Below the pieces are notes generated by a model, which was given only the letters and a program-made list of their open reading frames with translations, was not told the DNA's origin and did not search any database. Below, piece by piece: positions 1 through 7,965 of a stretch of DNA of 64,000 nucleotides; the stretch's first letter is position 1, and every line of letters starts with the position of its first letter. The translations under genes were made by a program, and so were the position numbers. The stretch is from Komarekiella delphini-convector SJRDD-AB1 (lineage in GTDB: Bacteria > Cyanobacteriota > Cyanobacteriia > Cyanobacteriales > Nostocaceae): assembly GCF_014831675.1 (NCBI RefSeq), contig NZ_VJXY01000007.1, positions 158,896 to 222,895 of the forward strand, in the 5' to 3' direction.

Positions 1-1
1 A

Positions 2-202
2 GCAATAGAGCAGGCTCGTGCTACTTGTACTGCACAAGGTGCTTATTCTAAAGCTTGTGCTGCGGCTTGGGATGAAGTAGAAGAACTCCAAGCAGAAGCC
101 GCTCATCAAAAAGCTGAGGGTATGGTATCAGCCAAAGTCTCTTTTGAGGAATACTGTAGGGAAAATCCAGATGCGCCGGAATGCCGAAATTATCATCCTT
201 GA
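2..202 (+). CDS. CP12-family protein, 3' end (partial)
   Basis: The open frame enters from the left edge and ends at TGA 200-202, giving the last 66 residues. It holds the CP12 hallmark core AAAWDEVEELQAEAAHQ and both cysteine pairs: C-8-C before the core, and YC-x8-EC near the C-terminus. CP12 is an intrinsically disordered redox linker that, when oxidised, ties GAPDH and phosphoribulokinase into an inactive complex and slows the Calvin cycle in the dark. All four regulatory cysteines are present, so this looks like a redox-competent copy. The upstream part is outside the window, so any fused CBS domain (known in some CP12 proteins) cannot be excluded. Confidence 0.9.
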   Translation, partial: AIEQARATCTAQGAYSKACAAAWDEVEELQAEAAHQKAEGMVSAKVSFEEYCRENPDAPECRNYHP

Positions 203-229
203 TAGTAACTGAAGTGTGGGGAGGATAAG

Positions 230-357
230 GAGCAATACTTTTCGGACAAGCATTCTTCACCTCTAGTCTGATCTGGGCAAAGGTTAAGGGTAAAAGAGAG
301 AGGAGTGAATTTAACCCTTCCCCTTTTACCTTTCCCCTTTAACTGAGAAGTATTGGG
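230..357. repeat. Dispersed ~125-bp repeat, copy A
   Basis: This intergenic block begins CAATACTTTTCGGACAAGC and ends GAGAAGTATTGGG. Its ends are therefore imperfect inverted repeats (CAATACTT / AAGTATTG). The interior carries GGGTAAAAG and the pyrimidine run CCCCTTTTACCTTTCCCC. A second copy with the same ends and order lies at 36586-36703. The structure resembles a non-autonomous MITE-like element, with no coding content of its own. Confidence 0.7.
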
Positions 358-442
358 AGATGAGGAAGACAAAGTAGAATTTTCTTTTAATGCTCCTTTA
401 TCTTCCATTTTGGTAGCATCATTTTGTTGAAATCGGCGTAAT

Positions 443-1618
443 TTATCTTTTAGCAACCCGCATCAATAAAAATACACCTACTCCCAAAAACATAAAGTTG
501 GGCAACCAAGCTCCCATAAAGGGAGAGAGGATACCTGCTTGTCCCATTGCACCACTAATAAAGAAAATTAAGTAGTACGAAAAAATAACTATGACACTGA
601 TACCAAAGCTTGTCCCTTTTCCGGTGCGTTGGGGTACGGTTCCCATAGCTGCGCCTACTAAGCCAAAAACTACACACACAAAGGGTAAGGCGATTTTTTG
701 TTGAATACGTACTTGAAGTTTGCGAATTTTTTGCCGATCGCCACTGAGAAGTTCTACTTCTAGTTGGTCTAGTGCTTCGCCAATATTCATCTCACCATAG
801 TCTCGGCTCTTTTCTGCCAGACTTAAGGGAGTGCGGGGTAGTTGTAGTTGTTGGTGTTCAAATCTAACGATATTGCGATAAGAGCGATCGGGCGCTACAA
901 AATAGATAGTACCGTTGTAAAAATCCCAGACATTTTGAGAGCCATTCCACTGTGCGGATTCTGATACTACAATTTGGTTCAGACCTTTTGTAGAGCGGTC
1001 TATAATTGTTAAACCTTTCATACGCTTACCATCAAACTGGTCAGCATAAAATAAGCGTGTCAGTATCTTATTCTTACTACCATCTGGCTGGGGGTCATCA
1101 CGGTATTCGGGATAGAAAATATTTTGTTGCTTAAAAGTTGGCTTATCTGATTTGAGAGCTGCATCTAGAGTCAGACCTGCTTGATAATTTGCGGCTGGTG
1201 CTATGTGTTCATTAAATACAAATGTCATTCCTGTGACTACCAAGCTCATCATCACAGCGGTTAGCACCATGCGATAGACACTTACCCCGCAGCCCCGCAG
1301 GGCAATTAATTCACTTTCGCTAGAAAGACGACTGTAGGTCATCAGAGTAGCCAGTAAGGTGGACATGGGGAAGGCCAAAACGATGAAGTTTGGTAGCTTT
1401 AATAAAAAAACTTGAATGGCAATGTCTACAGGTAGCCCAGCTTCTACGATTTTCCGTACTAAGTCAAATACAGCATCAATTGTGACACCAATTGATGAAA
1501 AAGCTCCGACACCAAACAAAAACGTCGGCAGCAATTCGCTGATCAAATAGCGATCCATGATCGTAAAAGGCAGCAGCGAATTGAGGTTGTAGAAAGATGT
1601 GAGCTTCTTTGAGATCAT
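443..1618 (-). CDS. LptF/LptG (YjgP/YjgQ) family permease
   Basis: 391 aa inner-membrane subunit of the lipopolysaccharide transporter. Hydrophobic helices lie near residues 25-125, a periplasmic beta-rich region occupies about 130-290, and three further helices lie at about 305-390, which is the standard LptF/G layout. Cyanobacteria usually carry a single such permease in place of the LptF/LptG pair. It extracts LPS from the inner membrane using LptB ATP hydrolysis and passes it to LptA-type proteins. It lies downstream of lptA and lptB on the same strand (175-nt gap). An internal start at 1558 (MDRYLISELL) matches the usual N-terminus better than the ATG at 1618, so the true start is uncertain. 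Confidence 0.9.
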   Translation of the reverse strand: MISKKLTSFYNLNSLLPFTIMDRYLISELLPTFLFGVGAFSSIGVTIDAVFDLVRKIVEAGLPVDIAIQVFLLKLPNFIVLAFPMSTLLATLMTYSRLSSESELIALRGCGVSVYRMVLTAVMMSLVVTGMTFVFNEHIAPAANYQAGLTLDAALKSDKPTFKQQNIFYPEYRDDPQPDGSKNKILTRLFYADQFDGKRMKGLTIIDRSTKGLNQIVVSESAQWNGSQNVWDFYNGTIYFVAPDRSYRNIVRFEHQQLQLPRTPLSLAEKSRDYGEMNIGEALDQLEVELLSGDRQKIRKLQVRIQQKIALPFVCVVFGLVGAAMGTVPQRTGKGTSFGISVIVIFSYYLIFFISGAMGQAGILSPFMGAWLPNFMFLGVGVFLLMRVAKR

Positions 1619-1793
1619 AAGCAGCTTGAAAAGTTAAATCCCGGCAACCCTGGCAAAAGAATGCATTTCTACTGTAATTTAGTATCTAAATTCAATTATC
1701 ATTAGCTGAGAAATTGGAGCAAAATTATAGATTGATGGTTAAGTAAAAAAGTAAAAAATATTCTTTTATATCTGTAAATTAATAATTATTAAT

Positions 1794-2522
1794 TTAAACT
1801 TGAAAGTTATCTCCTAAATAGTATTGTCGCACGAGCGGATTAGTGTAAAGTTCGTCAGCAGTACCAAAAGCGAGAATTTGCCCCTCACGCATGATGTAGG
1901 CGCGATCAGTGATGGCGAGGGTTTCGCGGACATTGTGATCGGTAATTAAGATACCCATGCCGCGATCGCGCAGTTGCGCTACAATTTGCTGAATTTCTGA
2001 GACTGCTATGGGGTCAACTCCCGCAAATGGTTCATCCAATAATAAAAATTTCGGCCCCTCTCTCCCAGCAGCAAGCGCCCTGGCTAATTCCGTCCGCCGA
2101 CGTTCACCACCAGAAAGTTGAATTCCTTTACTATTAGCTAATTTTTCCAAGCGAAACTCTCGCAGTAAAGTTTTTACTCGCTTTGACCATTCCCATCGTG
2201 GCACATTAGTTTGCTCTAGTACTAAGAGAATATTATCCCGCACCGAGAGTTGGCGAAAAACACTTGCTTCTTGTGCTAGATAACCAATGCCTAAGCGTGC
2301 CCTTCTATGCATGGGCAAGCTAGTAATATCTAGATTATCGAGCCAAACTTTTCCCTGATTGGGTTTTTCTAAACCTGTTGCAATATAAAAAGAAGTCGTT
2401 TTACCAGCTCCATTAGGGCCTAGTAAACCAACGACTTCGCCTTGAGCAACAGAAAGGTTGACGCGATTGATAATTACTCGTTTACCGTAGGATTTGTGAA
2501 TATTTTCTAAAACAATTTTCAC
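1794..2522 (-). CDS. lptB: LPS export ABC transporter ATP-binding protein LptB
   Basis: 242 aa, normal length for LptB. Walker A GPNGAGKTT is at residues 35-43, the signature LSGGERRR near 136, Walker B FLLLDEPFAGVDP near 158 and the switch histidine TDHNV near 194. The FAGVDP extension of Walker B is characteristic of the LptB branch. It energises LPS extraction together with the permease encoded downstream. The gene starts 30 nt after the end of lptA on the same strand, so lptA-lptB are very probably co-transcribed. Confidence 0.95.
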   Translation of the reverse strand: MKIVLENIHKSYGKRVIINRVNLSVAQGEVVGLLGPNGAGKTTSFYIATGLEKPNQGKVWLDNLDITSLPMHRRARLGIGYLAQEASVFRQLSVRDNILLVLEQTNVPRWEWSKRVKTLLREFRLEKLANSKGIQLSGGERRRTELARALAAGREGPKFLLLDEPFAGVDPIAVSEIQQIVAQLRDRGMGILITDHNVRETLAITDRAYIMREGQILAFGTADELYTNPLVRQYYLGDNFQV

Positions 2523-2552
2523 ACTAGATGCGCCCTTTTTTGGTGATCGATG

Positions 2553-3071
2553 CTAATTAGAACGCTTTAAAGCTGGTGTTGTTGGAGCAGGCGTACCAGC
2601 TTGACCGCCCTCATCTGTTTCCTGCACCATATATATAGACTCTACTTGACGGTTGGCTTGAGGTAAGGCAACAAATCGCCCTTCGTCAATTAGATAGCTA
2701 ACTTTCTCTGCTCGCATACTATTGCCGCCTTGTTGCAAAATATATACGTTGCCACTGAAATCAATTCGGCGTTCTTTACTAAAGTACTGTGCTTGAGCAG
2801 ATGTTGCTTGAAGCTGACGAGACGGATACAACATTTGCACATTACCACGAGCCGTGATTACTTGAGTTTTGGCATCATATTCTTGTACATCAGAGCGGAT
2901 GGTGAGGGGACGGTTACTTGCAGGTGTTTGAGCTGTAGCGGTTTGCACGTTGTGGGTGGGGATAGCGATCGCGCCTAGGAGTGCAGCTGGTAGCATGAAG
3001 GCTAATCCAAAGCGACGCATCTGTGATTTAGACAATTGATAGCAGGGCATCATAGTAATTTGGGATTTCAA
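2553..3071 (-). CDS. lptA: LptA/OstA-family periplasmic LPS transport protein
   Basis: 172 aa. A hydrophobic signal segment at about residues 20-47 ends in an Ala-rich TATAQT cleavage region. An OstA-like N domain follows, with the family's repeating beta pattern ITARGNVQMLYPSRQL...IDFSGNVYILQQGG. LptA-type proteins form the periplasmic bridge that carries LPS from the inner-membrane complex to the outer-membrane LptD. First gene of the lptA-lptB-permease cluster. The last ~25 residues are Gly/Pro/Thr-rich and probably disordered. Confidence 0.87.
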   Translation of the reverse strand: MKSQITMMPCYQLSKSQMRRFGLAFMLPAALLGAIAIPTHNVQTATAQTPASNRPLTIRSDVQEYDAKTQVITARGNVQMLYPSRQLQATSAQAQYFSKERRIDFSGNVYILQQGGNSMRAEKVSYLIDEGRFVALPQANRQVESIYMVQETDEGGQAGTPAPTTPALKRSN

Positions 3072-3320
3072 ATTTCGACTTGTATTTCAATTATGTCTAG
3101 TTGTCTATCCAGATATAAAATATCCAATCTGGAGTAATTTAGGATAACTGATGGCTGAAATATTGACGGTGTGTTCAAACTCAAGGTTTCAGAAAAGTAG
3201 GATGAAATGCACTACAGTTCAATATAGCGGTTCTGGGCTCAGCTTAACTTTTTTCGCCACACCCCACACCTTACAACCGCTCAAAACAGTTTGACCGATA
3301 TTCTACAGCGAGGGTGGAGA

Positions 3321-4109
3321 TTAGCTTACCAATTCCTGAATCTGCTCTGGGGTCAATTCCTGCACATTACTCAAAACTAATGCCGCTCCTGCTGCTATTA
3401 GTGTCTGAGCATAAGCATCACCTCGTGCTGCTGTTTCCTGCACATGGGGTGGTAATACTCCTACACCAATCCAAGTCCGAGATGAATCTAATTCTCGTGC
3501 TTTCTTTACGGTGTACATATCAGCTACCGTATCCCCTACGTAGATGATTGCTGATGTCGTCTCCAGTCCATTCTCCAACTGACGAACGGTGGCTAAAAGT
3601 CCAGTGGGGTCTGGTTTACCTGGTGCATCCTCCATCGCAATTAATACTGGAGACTGCAAACCAAGGCGTTTTTCTAAAACATAGTTAGCAGAACCACGAG
3701 TTGCACCGCTGAAAAATCCCCAAGCAATCCCGGCTTGTGTAAGTTGCTCTAAGTAGCTAAGTTGTAATAATAGGGGTTCATTACAGATATACCCTGTCCA
3801 ATTGTCGGGATTTTCGCCTCGGTAACGGGATTGAAAAAAGGTAACAATTTTGTTGTAGTCAAGTTGCAGTTGCTCGCGAGTTTGCCCTTGATTTTCAAAA
3901 TAACGGTAAATTAATTCCTGAGATGCTTCCCAATCGTTATTCCAGATACCTTCAGATTTTAACTTGTCAATGTCTAATGGTGTCGGGCGATACCCTTGGT
4001 TAGTAAAGTATTCTACGGTATCTGCGATCGCCCGGCGATAGGAGCCACTGACATCACGGACAACACCATCAATATCAAAAATTGCGATCGCTGTTGTTTG
4101 TTCAATCAT
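3321..4109 (-). CDS. HAD-superfamily hydrolase (TIGR01548-like)
   Basis: 262 aa. Motif I IFDIDGVVRDVSGSYRRAI is at residues 10-28 with DxD nucleophile and acid. Motif II is around FFSGATRGS and motif III/IV around KPDPTGLL...IIYVGDTVADM. The length, and the long cap between motifs I and II, match the cyanobacterial HAD-IA hypothetical family often annotated as a histidinol-phosphatase-like phosphatase. A soluble cytosolic phosphatase is likely, but its substrate cannot be read from sequence. It stands alone, 249 nt upstream of the lpt cluster on the same strand. Confidence 0.85.
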   Translation of the reverse strand: MIEQTTAIAIFDIDGVVRDVSGSYRRAIADTVEYFTNQGYRPTPLDIDKLKSEGIWNNDWEASQELIYRYFENQGQTREQLQLDYNKIVTFFQSRYRGENPDNWTGYICNEPLLLQLSYLEQLTQAGIAWGFFSGATRGSANYVLEKRLGLQSPVLIAMEDAPGKPDPTGLLATVRQLENGLETTSAIIYVGDTVADMYTVKKARELDSSRTWIGVGVLPPHVQETAARGDAYAQTLIAAGAALVLSNVQELTPEQIQELVS

Positions 4110-4547
4110 AGAATTTGGTATTGGGCAGCCAGTTGCCTGAAACTACACTTTATTGGCTGGTTACTATAGATTTTAAATAAGCATTGAGCTTGGTAATATC
4201 AAGAGCAAGTAAAGTTGTTCTGGAGTTAAACTAGCTACTGCGGCTAATATACTTTTGGACAAGTGATTATAGTAGTTACTTTCAATAATGAAATATAGAG
4301 TGGATTTGCTTAAATGCTAACTAGCAGTTTAGAGATTTTCTGACCCTGACGCTCAGTCTTTTCAAAACGCAGTTCTCGCAGATATCCTGTTAAGACAGTA
4401 GCAGCGATGTCTACGACGGGCTACGTTTACGCACTCGGTTCTCCATTGTTGAGTGTGTACGATAGAGAACCATTGTGGCTATTACTGTAGATTTTGCAAC
4501 TGCTTTTTTATGCAAACGCAGATGTCATATCAATTGAAGTTGTTAAC
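4110..4547. other. Intergenic region with repeat and possible gene fragment
   Basis: No intact gene is visible. Positions 4407-4434 carry a dispersed repeat (ATGTCTACGACGGGCTACG...) also found inside the SNF2 helicase gene. Next to it an inverted repeat pairs GGTTCTC (4437-4443) with GAGAACC (4465-4471). On the minus strand, about 4315-4410 reads as a protein-like stretch (TVLTGYLRELRFEKTERQGQ) ending in a stop, with no start codon in frame. It may be the tail of a decayed gene. Confidence 0.5.
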
Positions 4548-5159
4548 CTAAGCTTTAGTGATATCTTTTGATTGCTGCTTTTGTTTGCAACGCAAAGCCA
4601 CACCAAAGCCAGCAGCAGTCAACGAACCCAAGATAGTTAAAGGTTCAGGAACCGTTTCTAGTATCAAAGTTGTTGATCCCAGACGAATAATAGATTCTGA
4701 TGTCTGAATTGCTGTAACTAATGCTGATCCATCTTTCAAAAAGGATAAATCTACAGGAGAAAAAGTGAAATTAAATTGTTCTGGACGCTGATTATAATAA
4801 CAGTCAGCGAATCTAATACACTGCGCCACCTGTAGTCCATCTAATAAGAGATTCAAGCCTGAACTATTGGGAACATCTGAGTTACCGAAAGTACCACTAA
4901 TAGTTGCGGATACAATCTGTTCGCCTGAAGGAATTTTATACAAAAATGTACCAACCGTAACCGCAGGCAGAGGAAATGGTGCGCTTTCATCAAAGAGTTC
5001 ACCGCTGAATTCTGGTAAGGTCGAAGTGATTATGGCTGCTTGTGCTCGGTCTGAAGATAGCACTGCTTCAAAAGCAAGCAATACCAATGCGACAGTAGCC
5101 ATAGATAATTTTTCTTTGACACTAGAAATAAAATTAAAACCCATTTTTTTTGTGTGCAT
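4548..5159 (-). CDS. PEP-CTERM sorting domain protein
   Basis: 203 aa secreted protein. An N-terminal signal segment (about residues 18-41, ending DRAQA) is followed by a beta-rich extracellular region. The C-terminus has the PEP-CTERM sorting signal: VPEPLTILG, a short hydrophobic helix, then a basic tail RCKQKQQSK. Such proteins are processed by exosortase (EpsH/XrtA-like) and usually go to the cell surface or exopolysaccharide. The internal pair CIRFADC could form a disulfide. No exosortase is in the window. The ligand or role is unknown. Confidence 0.88.
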   Translation of the reverse strand: MHTKKMGFNFISSVKEKLSMATVALVLLAFEAVLSSDRAQAAIITSTLPEFSGELFDESAPFPLPAVTVGTFLYKIPSGEQIVSATISGTFGNSDVPNSSGLNLLLDGLQVAQCIRFADCYYNQRPEQFNFTFSPVDLSFLKDGSALVTAIQTSESIIRLGSTTLILETVPEPLTILGSLTAAGFGVALRCKQKQQSKDITKA

Positions 5160-5838
5160 TACTGATAAATGAATAATTACGCTTCAAACAATAAGTAATC
5201 GTATTAGTATGGAGAAAAATTGAGATCAAAACACAGTTTTATAGAGGCACTTATGAGATATTTTGTAATATTTAAACACCTCACATATTCCATCTACGAA
5301 AACACAGTATTAAGGTGAATTTAATTTTTAATTTTTTCCTCAATCTTTAGAATAATTAAAAATTGACAAAAGTAATGCTGTGTTAATTTTTTACTAGCGT
5401 ATGACGTATTTAAGAATATTTTATTATTGTGTTTCATTTACGTATCTTTACAATACCTTGTCCAAAACTTAACAGTAACTTTGCAAAGTCAGGTACAGGG
5501 ATGAGATAAGACTTGAGGAACATTGTCAATTTTCCATTGTGCGCCAGATATTTTAGTTAGGTGGTAAATCTGGTTAACAGTAAATTCAATTGCGCCAGAA
5601 TCAATTGAGTAAATCTGTTCAGCTTGATAGTATTGGAAATTAACGATGCAGTGACAAGTGAAGATGAGTAGAACTTTTCGCTGCGGCGGTCTTGGTCAAC
5701 GCTTAGAGCAACATAGGAGCGTCGGAAGTCTCCGTACCCTACGGGTTCGCGTAGCGTTCCGTAGAAAAGCAAGCTACAGACTTACCGCAAAATCTAAAAT
5801 CTAAAATTGTCTGACCGAAGAGTATCAGGGATTTTCAT
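5160..5838. other. 679-nt intergenic region
   Basis: This divergent spacer separates the PEP-CTERM gene (leftward) from the CLC gene (rightward). Positions 5160-5480 are AT-rich and probably hold the PEP-CTERM promoter. Positions 5690-5785 carry dispersed palindromic repeat material (TACGGGTTCGCGTAGCG, GCAAGCTAC). I looked for a fluoride (crcB) riboswitch ahead of the CLC gene and did not see one. No convincing gene. Confidence 0.5.
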
Positions 5839-7179
5839 ATGAAATATCTTCGTCAGTTTGAACTATTCATTGTATTACCTCACCTAATTAAGTGGTTGCC
5901 AATTTCTTTTGTGGTTGGCATTCTTGCCGGAACTGCTTCCGCAGCGCTTCTAGCTTCATTGGAATGGGCAACTCAGTTACGAGAATCTCATCGCTGGATC
6001 ATCGCCTTATTACCACTTGGTGGTTTCTTGAGCGGTTGGATTTACCATCGGTATGGTCAGACTGTAGAAGCCGGAAATAATCTGTTACTCGAAGAAATTC
6101 ATAATCCTAAAGAGATTATTCCCTGTCGCATGGCTCCTTTAGTTTTGTTAGGAACAATTATCACCCATCTGTTTGGTGGTTCAGCTGGGCGTGAAGGTAC
6201 AGCATTACAAATGGGTGCTTCTCTGGCAGATCAATTGACTAAAATTTTGCGCTTTCAAGGGGCAAATCGGCGAATTCTGTTAACAATAGGTATAAGTGGA
6301 GGATTTGCTTCAGTTTTTGGTACACCCTTAGCTGGAACTGTTTTCGGTTTGGAAGTTTTAGCGATTGGAAAACTTCATTATGATGCCCTTTTTCCTGCTT
6401 TAATTGCAGCGATCATCGGGAATCAAGTGACTTTACTATTTGGTCTGCATCATACAGATTACCGACATGCTCCGTTTATACCGACGATTACAATTTGGGG
6501 GCTGATATCTGCGATCGCCGCAGGTGTAATCTTTGGAATTATAGCTAAGCTCTTTGCTCAAGCAACTCACAAAATTAGTCACTTTTTTAAAGCAAAAATA
6601 TTATATCCTCCAATGCGTCCTTTTATAGGCGGTGTGTTCATAGCAGTAATTGTTGGGTTGAGTGGCACAACCAAGTATATTGGGCTTGGTATCCCAACTA
6701 TCGTTAATTCTTTCTATACTCAGCTACCTCCCTGGGATTTTGCCGCCAAATTCGGTTTTACTACTCTCACTTTAGGAGCAGGTTTTAAGGGAGGAGAAGT
6801 AACTCCTCTATTTTTTATTGGTGCAACATTAGGTAATGCTTTGTCGTTGCTTTTGGCATTACCTGCACCCCTATTAGCAGGGATGGGATTTGTCGGTGTA
6901 TTTGCAGGTGCAGCAAATACGCCTTTGGCATCTACCTTAATGGGAATTGAACTTTTCGGTATAGAATCTGGGCTATTTATTAGTATTGGCTGTGTAGTCA
7001 GCTACCTTTTTTCAGGACACAACGGGATTTATAGTGCACAGCGAATTGGATTGAGTAAATACTCTTCTATAAATTTGAAAGATGGGCTGACTTTAGCTGC
7101 TGATCAAAAAGCAAAAGTTGATCCAAAAATTGACTTATCTAATGATACCGAAGAGATAGAAAGCAATTATCAGGAATAA
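5839..7179 (+). CDS. CLC-family anion transporter, probable fluoride/proton antiporter (CLC-F)
   Basis: 446 aa polytopic membrane protein. The gating-glutamate motif GREGT is at residues 117-121 (Glu119), and GGEVTPLFFIGATLG corresponds to the conserved helix-N filter region. In the first filter segment the usual GSGIP is replaced by GNNLLLEE (about 79-86). As I recall, an Asn or Met in place of the chloride-coordinating Ser marks the bacterial fluoride-exporting CLC-F clade. Expected role: F-/H+ antiport that protects against environmental fluoride. No crcB riboswitch is evident upstream, so the F- assignment rests on motifs alone. The C-terminal ~45 residues are hydrophilic. Confidence 0.85.
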   Translation: MKYLRQFELFIVLPHLIKWLPISFVVGILAGTASAALLASLEWATQLRESHRWIIALLPLGGFLSGWIYHRYGQTVEAGNNLLLEEIHNPKEIIPCRMAPLVLLGTIITHLFGGSAGREGTALQMGASLADQLTKILRFQGANRRILLTIGISGGFASVFGTPLAGTVFGLEVLAIGKLHYDALFPALIAAIIGNQVTLLFGLHHTDYRHAPFIPTITIWGLISAIAAGVIFGIIAKLFAQATHKISHFFKAKILYPPMRPFIGGVFIAVIVGLSGTTKYIGLGIPTIVNSFYTQLPPWDFAAKFGFTTLTLGAGFKGGEVTPLFFIGATLGNALSLLLALPAPLLAGMGFVGVFAGAANTPLASTLMGIELFGIESGLFISIGCVVSYLFSGHNGIYSAQRIGLSKYSSINLKDGLTLAADQKAKVDPKIDLSNDTEEIESNYQE

Positions 7180-7197
7180 TTTGGTAAAAATAGATAA

Positions 7198-7641
7198 TTA
7201 ATTTGATGATTTTTTTTCAGCGCAACCTTCAAAAACCTTATTTTTCAGAATGAAAGTTGCTGAGTAGGGATAATTTTTGTCTGACATACCGTCACTACAA
7301 TCGTTAACTTTATTGATGATTAATAAATTGTTACCATTACTTCTAAGCTGATACACTCTCACTAGGTCTACAGGACGCCCCTCTGCTTTCAAAGGTACTA
7401 CGTACGGGAAAGTTAGCCTTTTTGTATCTGGCGAAGAGTAGATAATTCCACTTTTGCTGACAGTAACGCTCCAAAAAGGTTCGGTACCTCTAGCTATGAA
7501 TTCTTCGCTACTAATAGTTTCAGCAGCAACGAGACTATTCTGATTAATTGACGATATGTCATATTTTGCAGTACTTGGATTGCCAATCAATAAAGTGGTA
7601 TCAAACCCAAGTAAAACAACACAAGAGATGAAAGTTTTCAT
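7198..7641 (-). CDS. Secreted COG3650-like protein
   Basis: 147 aa. A hydrophobic N-terminal signal segment (residues 1-24) precedes the conserved ARGTEPFWSVTVSKSGIIY motif and the C-terminal DGMSDKNYPYSATF...FEGCA motif. These resemble the small COG3650 lipoprotein/META-like family (ARGNEPFW...DGMSDRxYP...GCA). A conserved Cys pair (NDC...EGC) probably forms a disulfide. Periplasmic, function unknown. Convergent with the CLC gene, only 18 nt from its stop. Confidence 0.75.
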   Translation of the reverse strand: MKTFISCVVLLGFDTTLLIGNPSTAKYDISSINQNSLVAAETISSEEFIARGTEPFWSVTVSKSGIIYSSPDTKRLTFPYVVPLKAEGRPVDLVRVYQLRSNGNNLLIINKVNDCSDGMSDKNYPYSATFILKNKVFEGCAEKKSSN

Positions 7642-7798
7642 AGAGAAAGATTGTGTAGTTACTGATATATTTTGCTAGAAAAGCCTCTTTCTGTTCGATG
7701 TTTTGGAGAGCGATCGCTGCTATTGTTTTTCAAGCAATGATCAGATGTAATACTCTTAGAGGTTGTTTGAAAAGTGTTTGGCTGTATCTTTGCACTTA

Positions 7799-7904
7799 TT
7801 GATCCCCCCTAACCCCCCTTTTTAAGGGGGGGAACCGGAATCATAGTCCCCCTTTTTAAGGGGAGCCACTGCGGTCTTGGGGTTTCCCCAAGTGGAGCAA
7901 GTGG
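7799..7904. repeat. Palindromic repeat cluster (CCCCTTTTTAAGGGG and CTTGGGG types)
   Basis: Two elements sit side by side. The first is a polypyrimidine/polypurine palindrome, CCCCCCTTTTTAAGGGGGG, given twice between 7799 and 7863. The second, at 7866-7904, is a nested inverted repeat (CCACT...CTTGGGG-TTT-CCCCAAG...AGTGG). It has a near copy at 20709-20747. They occupy most of a 324-nt gap that otherwise holds nothing recognisable. Confidence 0.8.
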
Positions 7905-7965
7905 CGTGGATTTAGGAGGATCTGAAAGATTTTGCTACTGAAAAGAGGACTTTTCAAACATACTC

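Noticed and set aside
193-456. 87-codon leftward frame overlapping the permease start
   Set aside because: Its codons fall largely within the dispersed repeat 230-357 and have low-complexity Ser/Lys composition; no ribosome site or family.
5557-5772. 71-codon leftward frame upstream of the CLC gene
   Set aside because: Composed partly of dispersed palindromic repeat; no ribosome site or family.
5641-5838. Fluoride (crcB) riboswitch upstream of CLC
   Set aside because: The conserved crcB core sequences were not found by eye.
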